Source of the DNA: CAZIKF01 sp964539825
GTDB lineage: Bacteria > Muiribacteriota > UBA6191
DNA length: 64,000 nt
Assembly: GCA_964539825.1 (NCBI GenBank)
Contig: CAZIKF010000008.1
Span: 1 to 64,000 of the forward strand
Reading direction: 5' to 3'
Part shown: one piece after another, positions 8,496 to 17,338 of the stretch
Position numbering within the stretch: position 1 is the first letter of the stretch
Layout: each line of letters opens with the position of its first letter
Program-made: the position numbers and the translations under genes
Notes under the pieces: model-generated
Seen by the model: only the letters and a program-made list of their open reading frames with translations
Told to the model about the DNA's origin: nothing
Database searches by the model: none

Positions 8496-9854
8496 ATGAA
8501 CCACCCGCGTCCCTTAATCAGCGCTTTATTCCTTCTGGTTTTTTGCATCGGACTAATCCATGCGGGACATTTGGATGACTTCCATCGCTTCAAGCGCGAA
8601 AACGCTCCCGATTCTCTGGCTGAAATGCCGCCAACGGAGACGATTCTTGATACGTATTCACACCTCAATACCATCGAGAGATACTTTTTTTTAGACAATT
8701 ACTTCAGCATGCATGCCACCCAAAAACAGAGAGCTACGCTCCTGGTCCATGCCTCCAAATCGCAAATGCAAAGATTTCTTGGCCTCCATCCCGTAGAAGT
8801 AGTGACCTTTATTCCCTCCAAAGAGATTTACGAGGTCCGGGTCCCCAAGAATTTCTCCGTTCCCCAATTCCTCAGACTTGCCCGTTCAACCAATCCCGGC
8901 ATCGAGCTTGAGAAAAACCATAAGCTCCAACTCACCTTTCCGGAGAGTTTCGGAAGAAAGGAAGCCGGGGATCACTTCAAGCAATTGTTCTGGTCCGATG
9001 CCCAGACAATCATGTCCACTAATGTCAAAAAGTTTGAAAAGAGGATCCGGGTAGGGGTCATCGACTCCGGAATCTCACCTCATTATGACCTGCCGAAAAA
9101 CCTGCGCGGCGGAATGGACCTAAACGGACACGGAACCCATGTAGCTGGCATCATCGGGGCAATCCGGGGCAATGATCGCGGTATCGAAGGAATGACTTCT
9201 AACGCGGATTTAAGAATCTACCGAGTCCTTAATCATCTCGGCGGAGGGACGGTAGTGGAACTCATCGCGGCACTGGTGGAAGCACAAAGAGATGGGTGCC
9301 AGATTATCAATCTCTCCGTGGGTACTTACAAAAAATCCCGTCTCCTCTACCAGGCACTCACGGACCTGGCCAGGGACGGAATCCTGATGATCGCCGCCGC
9401 CGGTAACGACTCAACGGATAAACCCGCCTATCCCGCCAGCCATCCCTGGGTTATTGGTATTGGTTCCTATAAAACCAAGAGAGAACTCTCGAGCTTTTCC
9501 AATTTCGGAAAGGCAAATCTAACCCTGAGTCTCCCTGGAGAGGACGTTATCAGCACCTACATCGATGAAAGACTGGAGTCCTTGTCCGGGACTTCGATGG
9601 CTGCTCCTATGCTTACGGGAATCCTGGTGGAACTCCTCAGCCGGGTCACCGACATGCCGGATCCGGCCCTGATTTTTGAAATCTTGAGATTGCATGCCGC
9701 AGCTTCCAATCGACGCTATGGTGTAACCCATTCACCTTTCGATTTTGGAATCTTCTTCAAGGAAATCATCAAATACGTACGGCCCTCGGGTATAAAGAAG
9801 AAGCCGGGAAAGGCTCCACCGGGAGCCCTGGGTCCAAGTTTTCCCAGACAGTGA
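8496..9854 (+). CDS. secreted subtilisin-like serine protease (S8)
   Basis: An N-terminal signal peptide (1-22) is followed by a propeptide-like region to about 175, then a subtilase domain. The triad is Asp190 (VIDSG), His215 (GHGTHVAG) and Ser367 (GTSMAAP); the oxyanion Asn is in AAAGND. The protein ends with a short Pro/Lys-rich tail. It probably acts outside the cytoplasm as a broad protease or a maturation protease. A gene for a carboxypeptidase-regulatory-like surface protein follows 52 bases downstream, so they may be co-expressed. A second, larger subtilase lies at 57872-60448. Confidence 0.9.
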   Translation: MNHPRPLISALFLLVFCIGLIHAGHLDDFHRFKRENAPDSLAEMPPTETILDTYSHLNTIERYFFLDNYFSMHATQKQRATLLVHASKSQMQRFLGLHPVEVVTFIPSKEIYEVRVPKNFSVPQFLRLARSTNPGIELEKNHKLQLTFPESFGRKEAGDHFKQLFWSDAQTIMSTNVKKFEKRIRVGVIDSGISPHYDLPKNLRGGMDLNGHGTHVAGIIGAIRGNDRGIEGMTSNADLRIYRVLNHLGGGTVVELIAALVEAQRDGCQIINLSVGTYKKSRLLYQALTDLARDGILMIAAAGNDSTDKPAYPASHPWVIGIGSYKTKRELSSFSNFGKANLTLSLPGEDVISTYIDERLESLSGTSMAAPMLTGILVELLSRVTDMPDPALIFEILRLHAAASNRRYGVTHSPFDFGIFFKEIIKYVRPSGIKKKPGKAPPGALGPSFPRQ

Positions 9855-9906
9855 CACAACTATCCGTCTCAACCTTATACTTCTGAAGTAGGGCAAGGAG
9901 AAAAAT

Positions 9907-11142
9907 ATGTTTGGCGGCCGGGCTTTCCTCTCAAGATTGATAATTTTTTTGCTGACCACTTTCATCACGGCAATAAGCTTTGCCGGATCTGCCGGGGTAA
10001 AGAATGGTTTTGTTGAAGGGATGGTTCGCGCGGTAGGAGGCAACCCCCTGCCAGGGGTGAATGTGGTCCTGGTTCGTGAGAATTCAACACCTCTGATCCG
10101 AAACACTCTTTCCAATGCAAATGGGGTGTTTCAATTTCCCCAGGTTCCCGTTGGGCTCTATACCCTGGGATTTGCCAAGTTTGGTTTTGAGCCCATTACC
10201 ACAGAAGCTGGGGCTCCCGAATCGCAAAGTGCCATTGGAAGCCAGTTTCGTGTTTATGTCGAATCGGGTGCGCATGTAAAAGCTACGCCCGTAACGCTCA
10301 AGGAACTCAGCTCCCACGGAAAGGCCGTCGTGAGTTTAAAACTGGTTGATCAGGTCACCGGTGAGCCAGTTCCCTCAGCCGTTGTAACGCTGGGGAACAC
10401 AGTGGGTGTACCGGCTGGCCCTGCCGGAGAATACCAGATGGAAATCTATGTTCCTCCCACTAGCGAGGGGATACCGGAACGAAAACTCACCGTCCATGCC
10501 CCGGGATTCGAATCTCTTGATGAATCCATCAGACCGATTCCAAATGAACTCAATAACCTTAGTGTGGAGGTAACCCCCCTACTGGGAACCATTCAGGGAC
10601 AGCTCGACTTTTCCGGATTTACGGGAGTGGATCTTTCCAAAAGAACCAGAATAACTGTCTCTACAGTCCCTTCAAACATCAGTAACGCCAGAATTGATCC
10701 GTCCGGACATTTTGAAATTTCGGTACCCGTATCCACACCCGACAGACCGCGTTTTTTCAATCTCCACTTTCATATACAGGGATTTATTTCCCAGGTAATC
10801 CCCAACATCTACGCACCTCTGGCCGGAGCGACAACCCTTACCCATCCCATCCGACTGCAGGTTAAGACTACCCGCCTGCAGGGAAGTGCTCTCACAAGCC
10901 TGGGGGACAGCGGTGTTCCCTCTGGACTCAACCAGGCCTTTGTTGCCGAACTTGGTATCAGCACTCCAATCCACGGTGGAAACTATCTTTTTGAGGCAGT
11001 TCCTACTGGAATCGAGCTTAGCGTGCAGGTCTTCCTCAAGAATCGCGAAGGAGTCACGGAGAGAGGAGAAATTCTCTTCACAGCCACAATCAATGGACAG
11101 GCTGCTTTTCAGCTTCCAACCATCCTCACGAAACCGAAGTAG
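9907..11142 (+). CDS. secreted protein with carboxypeptidase-regulatory-like domains
   Basis: A signal peptide (about 1-27) precedes a first beta-sandwich of the CarboxypepD_reg type. Its signs are 'GMVRAVGGNPLPGVNVVLV' and 'NANGVFQFPQVPVGLYTL', the hallmark of such domains. At least one more similar fold follows around 140-190 ('VDQVTGEPVPSAVVTLG'). These domains are structural, used in surface adhesins or transport-associated proteins; no catalytic region is present. A good ribosome binding site (AAGGAG, 9901 region) supports the ATG. The upstream protease may process it, which is an inference from adjacency. Confidence 0.75.
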   Translation: MFGGRAFLSRLIIFLLTTFITAISFAGSAGVKNGFVEGMVRAVGGNPLPGVNVVLVRENSTPLIRNTLSNANGVFQFPQVPVGLYTLGFAKFGFEPITTEAGAPESQSAIGSQFRVYVESGAHVKATPVTLKELSSHGKAVVSLKLVDQVTGEPVPSAVVTLGNTVGVPAGPAGEYQMEIYVPPTSEGIPERKLTVHAPGFESLDESIRPIPNELNNLSVEVTPLLGTIQGQLDFSGFTGVDLSKRTRITVSTVPSNISNARIDPSGHFEISVPVSTPDRPRFFNLHFHIQGFISQVIPNIYAPLAGATTLTHPIRLQVKTTRLQGSALTSLGDSGVPSGLNQAFVAELGISTPIHGGNYLFEAVPTGIELSVQVFLKNREGVTERGEILFTATINGQAAFQLPTILTKPK

Positions 11143-11188
11143 TAACGAGTAACTACTCTCCCAAGTCCCACCCGCCAACCATTGGGAA

Positions 11189-11197
11189 TGTTATAAT
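11189..11197 (+). promoter_or_regulatory. extended -10 promoter for the diguanylate cyclase gene
   Basis: A TGTTATAAT sequence (TGn plus a perfect TATAAT at 11192-11197) lies 33 bases before the ATG at 11230. There is no -35 match at the proper spacing, as is usual for extended -10 promoters. The predicted leader carries a small CCCC/GGGG hairpin (about 11201-11218). Confidence 0.5.
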
Positions 11198-11229
11198 GCT
11201 CCCCTTCCCAAAGCGGGGACTAATTCCTT

Positions 11230-13323
11230 ATGCCCATTGTTCGCATTCGTCTGAACCGAGTCATTTTTAAGCTCTTTTCTGCTTTCCTCTTTTTGATTCT
11301 CGTAACCGCCATTCCAATTTTCTATTTTTCGATCTCAGAACAGGAAAAACTGATTCGATCTTATGTACGCAAAACCAATGACGCCTTCGCGAACTTCATC
11401 GCATCAAACGTAATCAAGGTCTTGAACAAGACCCGAATGCACGTGGAAATGTTTGCCAGTTTCGAGGACTTCCGAAATATGGACCCGCGTAAAGTTCGCA
11501 AGCAACTGCGCAGACTCATGGAAAAGGATCCCCTTTTCTATGCCGCTGGTGTTTATGACCTACAAAAGGACCTGGTTGCTTCTACAGATCACTTTATAGA
11601 ATCACCCCATCTCGAAAATCTTTTTTCCAATTCCCTCCTGCATCGTTATGGAATGAGCCTCTTCGAAGGAAAAGGTAAATCGCAATCCGGTCCCAGGAGG
11701 CCCAAGCAGGCTGAGTTCCGGGTCTTGATTCGAGATAACGGAGGTCTTTCAGGAGTTCTCATAGTCCAACTCAACATGCGCCACTTTGAGAAGGATCTCA
11801 ATCGCGCCAAGGTTTTCCTGGAGTTTACCAATCAATATGCTGATATATATATCCTCGATGAGACCCAAAAAATAATCAGTCGATCCCAGGATTCCAGACT
11901 CGAGGGCACCGATGCCCTGCTAGCCTCCCTTGCTGATGAAAGCGAGACTTACGTAATGGATCTGCAAGATTACTACGGCAGTTTTGAGACCCCGCCCTGG
12001 CAGGTCATCTTCATCCCCAAGGGGGCAGCGTATGCCCAGCTAAAGAAATTCAAAGTAACCTTCGGATACTTCGTTGTGTTTTACATCCTCGTGGCTGGCA
12101 TCTTAGGTCTCGTAGTCGCGCGAAAGATCACCGGTCCCCTGAGGAGTCTGGTCACATCCGCAGAGAAAATTTCCAAAGGAAACCTGGAAACTCGGGTACG
12201 GGTGGAAGCCGGTGATGAAATTGGGGAGTTGGCTGAGAAGTTTGAAGAAATGAGGAAGAATCTTCGAGATTATGAGGAGCATCTCAAGAAGAAAATCACC
12301 GAACTGCAAACCCTCTATAACGTGGGAACCATTGTCACCAGTGAATTGGAGTACTCGGCTCTCTTGAAGACCATTCTCGATACGGTGATTGATGTGATGT
12401 CAGCCGAAAAGGGATCGATCATGATCTATGATCCCCACACAGGTATGCTTAAAATCGCCATGGCGAAGGGTCTTCGCAAAGAAGTAATCCGAAAAACAGT
12501 CCTGGCAAGCGGCGAATCAGTGGCTGGACATGTATTTCAATCCCAACAGCCCATGCTGGTCCTGGATACACTCAAGGATGATGAATTCCTACATCTAAAA
12601 AAGAAGAACATCGCTCCTGGCACCATGCTTTCAGTTCCGTTGGTATCAAAAGAACGCTCTTTAGGTGTAATCAATGTCTCCAAGTCTATGCCGTACGGGT
12701 TCGACAATTTTGACCTGAACCTATTCCAGGCCATTGGAAATATTTGTGCCGCGGCTATAGATAATGCTCGTTTATATAGACTGGCCATCACAGATGAAAT
12801 GACCGGCCTTTTCGTGCGGCGATTTTTTCAAGTTAACATGAAAAAACTCATTGCTAAAACCGAGGAAACCTTTGCCCTGATCATGCTTGACATCGATTTT
12901 TTTAAATCTTTTAACGATCGCTTTGGTCATACCTGCGGAGATAATGTTCTTATCCAGGTTGCCCGTATTATCTCTAACTCCGTTCGGGATTGTGATATTC
13001 CTTGTAGACTGGGTGGAGAGGAGTTTGCGGTTATCTGCCCGGGACTCAATGCCGCTGAAGCGGAAGCCGTGGCCCATCGTCTAAAGACACTGATTAACGA
13101 AGAAAAAATTGAAACTCCAGGCGGCGGTGAAGAAGAGGGGATCGGAGTCTCCCTGGGGATCTCTGAATACCCCGTGGATGGGCGATCAGTGGAGGAAATC
13201 TATCAATCCGCGGACCAGGCCTTGTATTATTCTAAAAACCACGGTAGGAATCAGATAACCTTGTTTCAAAAAATTCCTGGGAACGATCTACAGGCACAGC
13301 ATCAAGAGGATCCAATTGTATGA
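11230..13323 (+). CDS. membrane sensor diguanylate cyclase (sensor-HAMP-GAF-GGDEF)
   Basis: The enzyme makes cyclic di-GMP from two GTP. A first membrane segment lies at about 10-28, a periplasmic sensor region at 30-275, a second membrane segment at 277-298 and HAMP at 298-350. A GAF domain spans about 367-510 and GGDEF about 518-677. The catalytic GGEEF is at 595-599, and an intact inhibitory I-site RDCD lies just before it, so activity and product feedback are expected. An extended -10 promoter precedes it. The last codons overlap the next gene by 4 bases (ATGA); that gene encodes a membrane GAF protein with a degenerate GGDEF-like end. Confidence 0.92.
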   Translation: MPIVRIRLNRVIFKLFSAFLFLILVTAIPIFYFSISEQEKLIRSYVRKTNDAFANFIASNVIKVLNKTRMHVEMFASFEDFRNMDPRKVRKQLRRLMEKDPLFYAAGVYDLQKDLVASTDHFIESPHLENLFSNSLLHRYGMSLFEGKGKSQSGPRRPKQAEFRVLIRDNGGLSGVLIVQLNMRHFEKDLNRAKVFLEFTNQYADIYILDETQKIISRSQDSRLEGTDALLASLADESETYVMDLQDYYGSFETPPWQVIFIPKGAAYAQLKKFKVTFGYFVVFYILVAGILGLVVARKITGPLRSLVTSAEKISKGNLETRVRVEAGDEIGELAEKFEEMRKNLRDYEEHLKKKITELQTLYNVGTIVTSELEYSALLKTILDTVIDVMSAEKGSIMIYDPHTGMLKIAMAKGLRKEVIRKTVLASGESVAGHVFQSQQPMLVLDTLKDDEFLHLKKKNIAPGTMLSVPLVSKERSLGVINVSKSMPYGFDNFDLNLFQAIGNICAAAIDNARLYRLAITDEMTGLFVRRFFQVNMKKLIAKTEETFALIMLDIDFFKSFNDRFGHTCGDNVLIQVARIISNSVRDCDIPCRLGGEEFAVICPGLNAAEAEAVAHRLKTLINEEKIETPGGGEEEGIGVSLGISEYPVDGRSVEEIYQSADQALYYSKNHGRNQITLFQKIPGNDLQAQHQEDPIV

Positions 13324-14648
13324 CGTCTAGACAACGCTTCTTTTCCATTTTTCTTATCCTTGTTGCCATTGGAGTCTTCTATGGAGTAGGGGTAAAGTAC
13401 TTGCCCAAAAATCACCATTTTCAATTCCAGGTGATCTTCATACCCTGTGCTTTTCTCCTTCTCTTCATTGAATGGATTCGATCTAGAATTGGAGGAAGCT
13501 TTGAAAGAAGCTGCATCCAGTATCTCAAACAAATCAATCGATCGGACCAACGTGAGTTGGAGGCCCTTGAAGAAACAAGTCCGTTGTTTCTTTTCTACGA
13601 ACAATTCGTGCAGGTTCTGGAAAAATTTTCCCGGGTGGAGAGGGGACCTTCCACATCCCTTGATGGCTCCTTGCGCGCGTTCCTTTCAGCCTTGCTGGAA
13701 GGTTCTGCAGATACAGTAGAACTCTCGGGCAGATTTCTCGATCGGCTTAACCGCTATTTTCCTGACGCAGAACTCTATCTTTTCCTTCTTGGAAACCAGA
13801 AAATCTATCGAATTGCCTCCAAGAACGGAGAGACTGAGCAGGAGGAAGCCTCCAAGCCCTATCCCTTTTCCATACTCACCGACTTCAGCGGAAGGGCATA
13901 CCAGGAAGGAGTACCAGTCCTTACCAATGATTTCCGTAGTGACCCCAACCTTGGACAGTTTTTATCCCGTGATAATCCAAACCTACCCATCTACGGCGCG
14001 GTATTTCCGCTCAAGGCACAGGAGCAGGTTCGAGGATTCCTATGGATTCGGGACTCCGCGCAGACTCTGGAATATCTGAATTCAGAAATTGAGCCCTTTG
14101 TACAGATTATAAATTTACTCTCCACACAACTCGTAAACACGACTCCCAATCTCACATTGCCAAACCCTCAACCAGTCTCCATCTATCCATATTTTGAAAT
14201 CCATTCCAAATACCTCTATGAACTCTCAAAGATTCAAAGAGTTCCTTTCTCGATGATCCTGCTTTATACCAAATGGTTCCAGGACTCTGAGGAGCACAGT
14301 GCCTTTATCTTGGAACAGATCCGCAACAAGGTCTCTGCGCCAGCAATCTATACCCGTGAAGATCAGCTCTATTATGTCGCGGTCCTTGCCCAGGATCGGA
14401 AATCGATCATGTTGTCGGCAGCTAAGCTCCTTGACCGTCTTGTTCGCTACGCCAGCATTGAACATGGAGATTCCCCAATCGGAGAAGTAAACCTGGGGAT
14501 CTTTCTGGAAACCATAACAGAGGAGGGTCCCGGATTCAGAGAGTGTTTAAAACAAGCTCATGACCTATTGAAGGAATCCATTTCCAAGGGTTCCAATCAG
14601 CTGAGGATAAGCCCGGAGCCCGGAGAAGAACATGAACAAGAAGCCTGA
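13320..14648 (+). CDS. membrane GAF protein with degenerate GGDEF-like domain
   Basis: Two membrane segments (about 6-24 and 34-53) are followed by a GAF-like domain (about 110-260). The C-terminal region (about 285-425) keeps the secondary-structure rhythm of a GGDEF domain: a helix in 'HSKYLYELSKIQRVPFS', the strand 'AKLLDRLVRYASIEH', 'EVNLGIF', and a last helix ending 'LKESISKGSNQL'. At the place of the GGDEF signature it reads EDQLYY (347-352), so it should not make cyclic di-GMP. It is translationally coupled to an intact cyclase. A regulatory partner role is inferred, and the degenerate domain is a pattern judgement. Confidence 0.7.
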   Translation: MTSRQRFFSIFLILVAIGVFYGVGVKYLPKNHHFQFQVIFIPCAFLLLFIEWIRSRIGGSFERSCIQYLKQINRSDQRELEALEETSPLFLFYEQFVQVLEKFSRVERGPSTSLDGSLRAFLSALLEGSADTVELSGRFLDRLNRYFPDAELYLFLLGNQKIYRIASKNGETEQEEASKPYPFSILTDFSGRAYQEGVPVLTNDFRSDPNLGQFLSRDNPNLPIYGAVFPLKAQEQVRGFLWIRDSAQTLEYLNSEIEPFVQIINLLSTQLVNTTPNLTLPNPQPVSIYPYFEIHSKYLYELSKIQRVPFSMILLYTKWFQDSEEHSAFILEQIRNKVSAPAIYTREDQLYYVAVLAQDRKSIMLSAAKLLDRLVRYASIEHGDSPIGEVNLGIFLETITEEGPGFRECLKQAHDLLKESISKGSNQLRISPEPGEEHEQEA

Positions 14649-16557
14649 TGGGTTTTATCTTACGACCCCAATCTATTATGCCAACGGAACTCCTCACCTC
14701 GGCCATGCCTTTACCACGCTGTTAGCGGACACCCTGGCAAGATTTCAGCGACTCTTTGAAATCCCGGTTCGCTTCACCACAGGAACTGACGAGCACGGTC
14801 AGAAAGTACAGGAAGTAGCTAAAGAAAAGGGGATCACTCCCCAGCAGCAGGCGGATCAAATCTCTACGATCTTTCGCCAATCCTGGCAGGATCTCGATTT
14901 AAAATATGATGACTTTATTCGTACTACTGAGGACCGGCACAAAAAGGTCGTGCACAAGCTTGTATCCAAGCTCATGGAAAAGGGAGACATCTATAAGGGC
15001 ATCTATAAGGGCTGGTACCTGGTTGAGGATGAGGATTTTTACCCGGACACGAGAGTCCGGGAGATCTCCGATGACCCTGAAAATGATCCCAGGCTCCAGC
15101 GTGTGGAAGAAGAGAATTATTTCTTCCGCCTCTCTCAATATAGCGCACCTCTCCTGGAACACTACCATGCCAATCAGGCCTTTGTACTGCCAAAAAACCG
15201 CCGTAATGAGATGCTTTCTATGCTCGCAGAAGGACTGGACGATATCTCAGTGAGCAGAGCCAGTGTGAAGTGGGGCATCCCGATTCCTGGTGATGAGGAA
15301 CAGGTCATATACGTATGGGTAGAGGCTCTGATGAACTACCTGACGTCCGCGGGGATCTTCCAAGATGATGACCGCTACCATACATTTTGGCCGGCGGCCT
15401 GCCACATTGTTGGTAAGGACATTTTGAAATTTCACGCGATCATCTGGCCAGCTCTTCTTTTAGCTCTTGAGATTCCCTTACCAAAGACCATCCTTGCTCA
15501 TGGCTGGATTCTTAGCGGGGGAGAAAAGATGAGCAAAAGTAAGGGAAACACTCAGGATCCCCTGACCATTTCTCAAGTTTACGGAAATGACGCTTTTCGC
15601 TTCACCCTTTTTCGTGAAGTCTCCCTGGGGCAGGATGGAAACTTTGATAGCGATATTCTAATCAAACGCTATAACGCGGAACTTGCCAATGATCTTGGCA
15701 ACCTGGTTCAACGTACGCTTGGATTTGCACGCAAGAGATCCGCTGGAAAGATCCAGCTCCCCCTTAAGTATAAAGCTCAGTGGCACATTTCAGACTCCCC
15801 TACTACCTTCACTGGATATTCCGCCCAAACTCTTATAGAGACTGTGAACATCTATCGAGACAAAATCAACAAATACGAAATCAACCAGGCCCTGGAGCAT
15901 CTCTGGCGGATTGTCAGGGATCTGAATCGCACGGTGGATCTTGCCAAACCGTGGAGTCTGGCCAAAGAAGATCCCAAAAAATTTGAAGACTTCACTTATT
16001 TCATGGCTGATATGCTGGTTCGGTTTTCCCATGCAGCCTCCCCCTTCCTACCTGACACCTGCGCAAAAATCTTAGGTATATTCGGGATCCCTGCAGATTT
16101 TAGCTGGAGAAATGTAGAATCTCGCTGTCTTCCTGATTCAATTAAAATTGAGGAATTTTCAGCCCTTTTCCCTAAGATTAAACCTCCCAAAAAGACTTCA
16201 GAGATTCCTTCCCAATCCAAGAAAACAAATGAGACTAAAATCACCTTCGATGATTTTTCCAAGATTCGTTTTGAAGTAGTCACGATCGCTGAAGCCAAAC
16301 CACATCCCGATGCTGAAAAGCTTCTTGTTTTGACTCTTTCTACTTCACAGGGTCGAAAACAGGTGGTGGCCGGCATAGCGCAGTTCTATGAGCCGGCAGA
16401 CCTTCCAGGAAAGGCGGTAGTCATGGTTCGCAACCTTGAACCTACTGAGATCCGCGGTGTTGTCTCGGAGGGCATGATCCTGGCTGCCTCCAATCGAAAG
16501 GAATTGAGCCTCGTGACTACCGATAGAGCCGTACAGGAGGGATCCAAGGTTTCGTGA
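14632..16557 (+). CDS. metG: methionyl-tRNA synthetase with C-terminal tRNA-binding domain
   Basis: This class I synthetase charges tRNA-Met. The HIGH-type box HLGH is near residue 23 and KMSKSKGN near 299-306. A C-terminal OB-fold tRNA-binding domain (about 540-641; 'KPHPDAEKLLVLTL') supports dimerisation. The connective-peptide region around residues 125-165, where many MetRS have zinc-binding Cys knuckles, contains no Cys (KGWYLVEDEDFYPDTRV), so this is a metal-free variant. The ATG lies 17 bases inside the previous gene. The gene is followed by a TatD gene with a GTGA overlap, a frequent metG-tatD arrangement. Confidence 0.95.
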   Translation: MNKKPDGFYLTTPIYYANGTPHLGHAFTTLLADTLARFQRLFEIPVRFTTGTDEHGQKVQEVAKEKGITPQQQADQISTIFRQSWQDLDLKYDDFIRTTEDRHKKVVHKLVSKLMEKGDIYKGIYKGWYLVEDEDFYPDTRVREISDDPENDPRLQRVEEENYFFRLSQYSAPLLEHYHANQAFVLPKNRRNEMLSMLAEGLDDISVSRASVKWGIPIPGDEEQVIYVWVEALMNYLTSAGIFQDDDRYHTFWPAACHIVGKDILKFHAIIWPALLLALEIPLPKTILAHGWILSGGEKMSKSKGNTQDPLTISQVYGNDAFRFTLFREVSLGQDGNFDSDILIKRYNAELANDLGNLVQRTLGFARKRSAGKIQLPLKYKAQWHISDSPTTFTGYSAQTLIETVNIYRDKINKYEINQALEHLWRIVRDLNRTVDLAKPWSLAKEDPKKFEDFTYFMADMLVRFSHAASPFLPDTCAKILGIFGIPADFSWRNVESRCLPDSIKIEEFSALFPKIKPPKKTSEIPSQSKKTNETKITFDDFSKIRFEVVTIAEAKPHPDAEKLLVLTLSTSQGRKQVVAGIAQFYEPADLPGKAVVMVRNLEPTEIRGVVSEGMILAASNRKELSLVTTDRAVQEGSKVS

Positions 16558-17333
16558 CATCCACAAAGACCCTGCTGTTTGATACTCACACCCACCTCTA
16601 TGACCAACGCTTTGACGATGACCGTGGAGAGGTTCTTCAGACCTGTTCAGATCAATTGAAAGGCTGGGTAAATGTTGGCTCTGATCTGAAGTCAAGCAAG
16701 CAGTCCATCCAATACGCAAGGCAGTTTCCCAGCTCTTTTGCCAGCTCTGGTATACACCCCCATGACGCGGCATCCCATTCTTATGCTGAATTGGCGGACG
16801 TGGTAAAGCTTTACCAGGAGAAAGAAGTTGTGGCCGCTGGAGAGATGGGTCTTGATTTTTATTATGATAATTCACCGAGACAGATTCAAAGAGAGATCTT
16901 TAAGGCACAGTTACAGGCAGCAAAAGCAGCTCAATTGCCTTGTATTATTCACGTCAGGGACGCGTTTGATGATTTTTTTGAACTCGTTGATGAAGTCGGG
17001 TATTACAGAGGGGTTGTCCATTGCTTCTCGGGGACACCCCAACTTGCCTCTCAGGCGCTAGATAGAGGATATTATTTAGGCTACGGGGGAATCATTACCT
17101 TTAAAACTGCCCAGGAAATACGAGATTCATTAGCCATCACTCCCCTGTCGAGAATCCTCATTGAAACCGACTGCCCTTATCTTGCTCCTGTACCCAAAAG
17201 AGGGAAGCGAAATGAACCTGTCTTTGTTCAATTCGTGGCTGAAAAAATTGGGGAAATCAAATCTGAAACCTATGAGAATATTGTAGATCTGACTTACCAA
17301 AACGCCTGCGATCTCTTTGCATTACCAGGCTGA
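16554..17333 (+). CDS. TatD-family metal-dependent DNase
   Basis: The amidohydrolase-fold nuclease shows its metal-binding positions in order: HTH in FDTHTHLY (10-13), Glu in AAGEMGLDFYYD, His in IIHVRDAF, His in VVHCFSG and Asp in IETDCPYL. TatD enzymes degrade DNA 3' to 5' and deal with damaged DNA. The length (259) is typical. A GTG start overlapping the metG stop (GTGA) is the only sensible start, since the HTH motif begins within ten residues. Confidence 0.92.
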   Translation: MTSTKTLLFDTHTHLYDQRFDDDRGEVLQTCSDQLKGWVNVGSDLKSSKQSIQYARQFPSSFASSGIHPHDAASHSYAELADVVKLYQEKEVVAAGEMGLDFYYDNSPRQIQREIFKAQLQAAKAAQLPCIIHVRDAFDDFFELVDEVGYYRGVVHCFSGTPQLASQALDRGYYLGYGGIITFKTAQEIRDSLAITPLSRILIETDCPYLAPVPKRGKRNEPVFVQFVAEKIGEIKSETYENIVDLTYQNACDLFALPG

Positions 17334-17338
17334 ATCAA

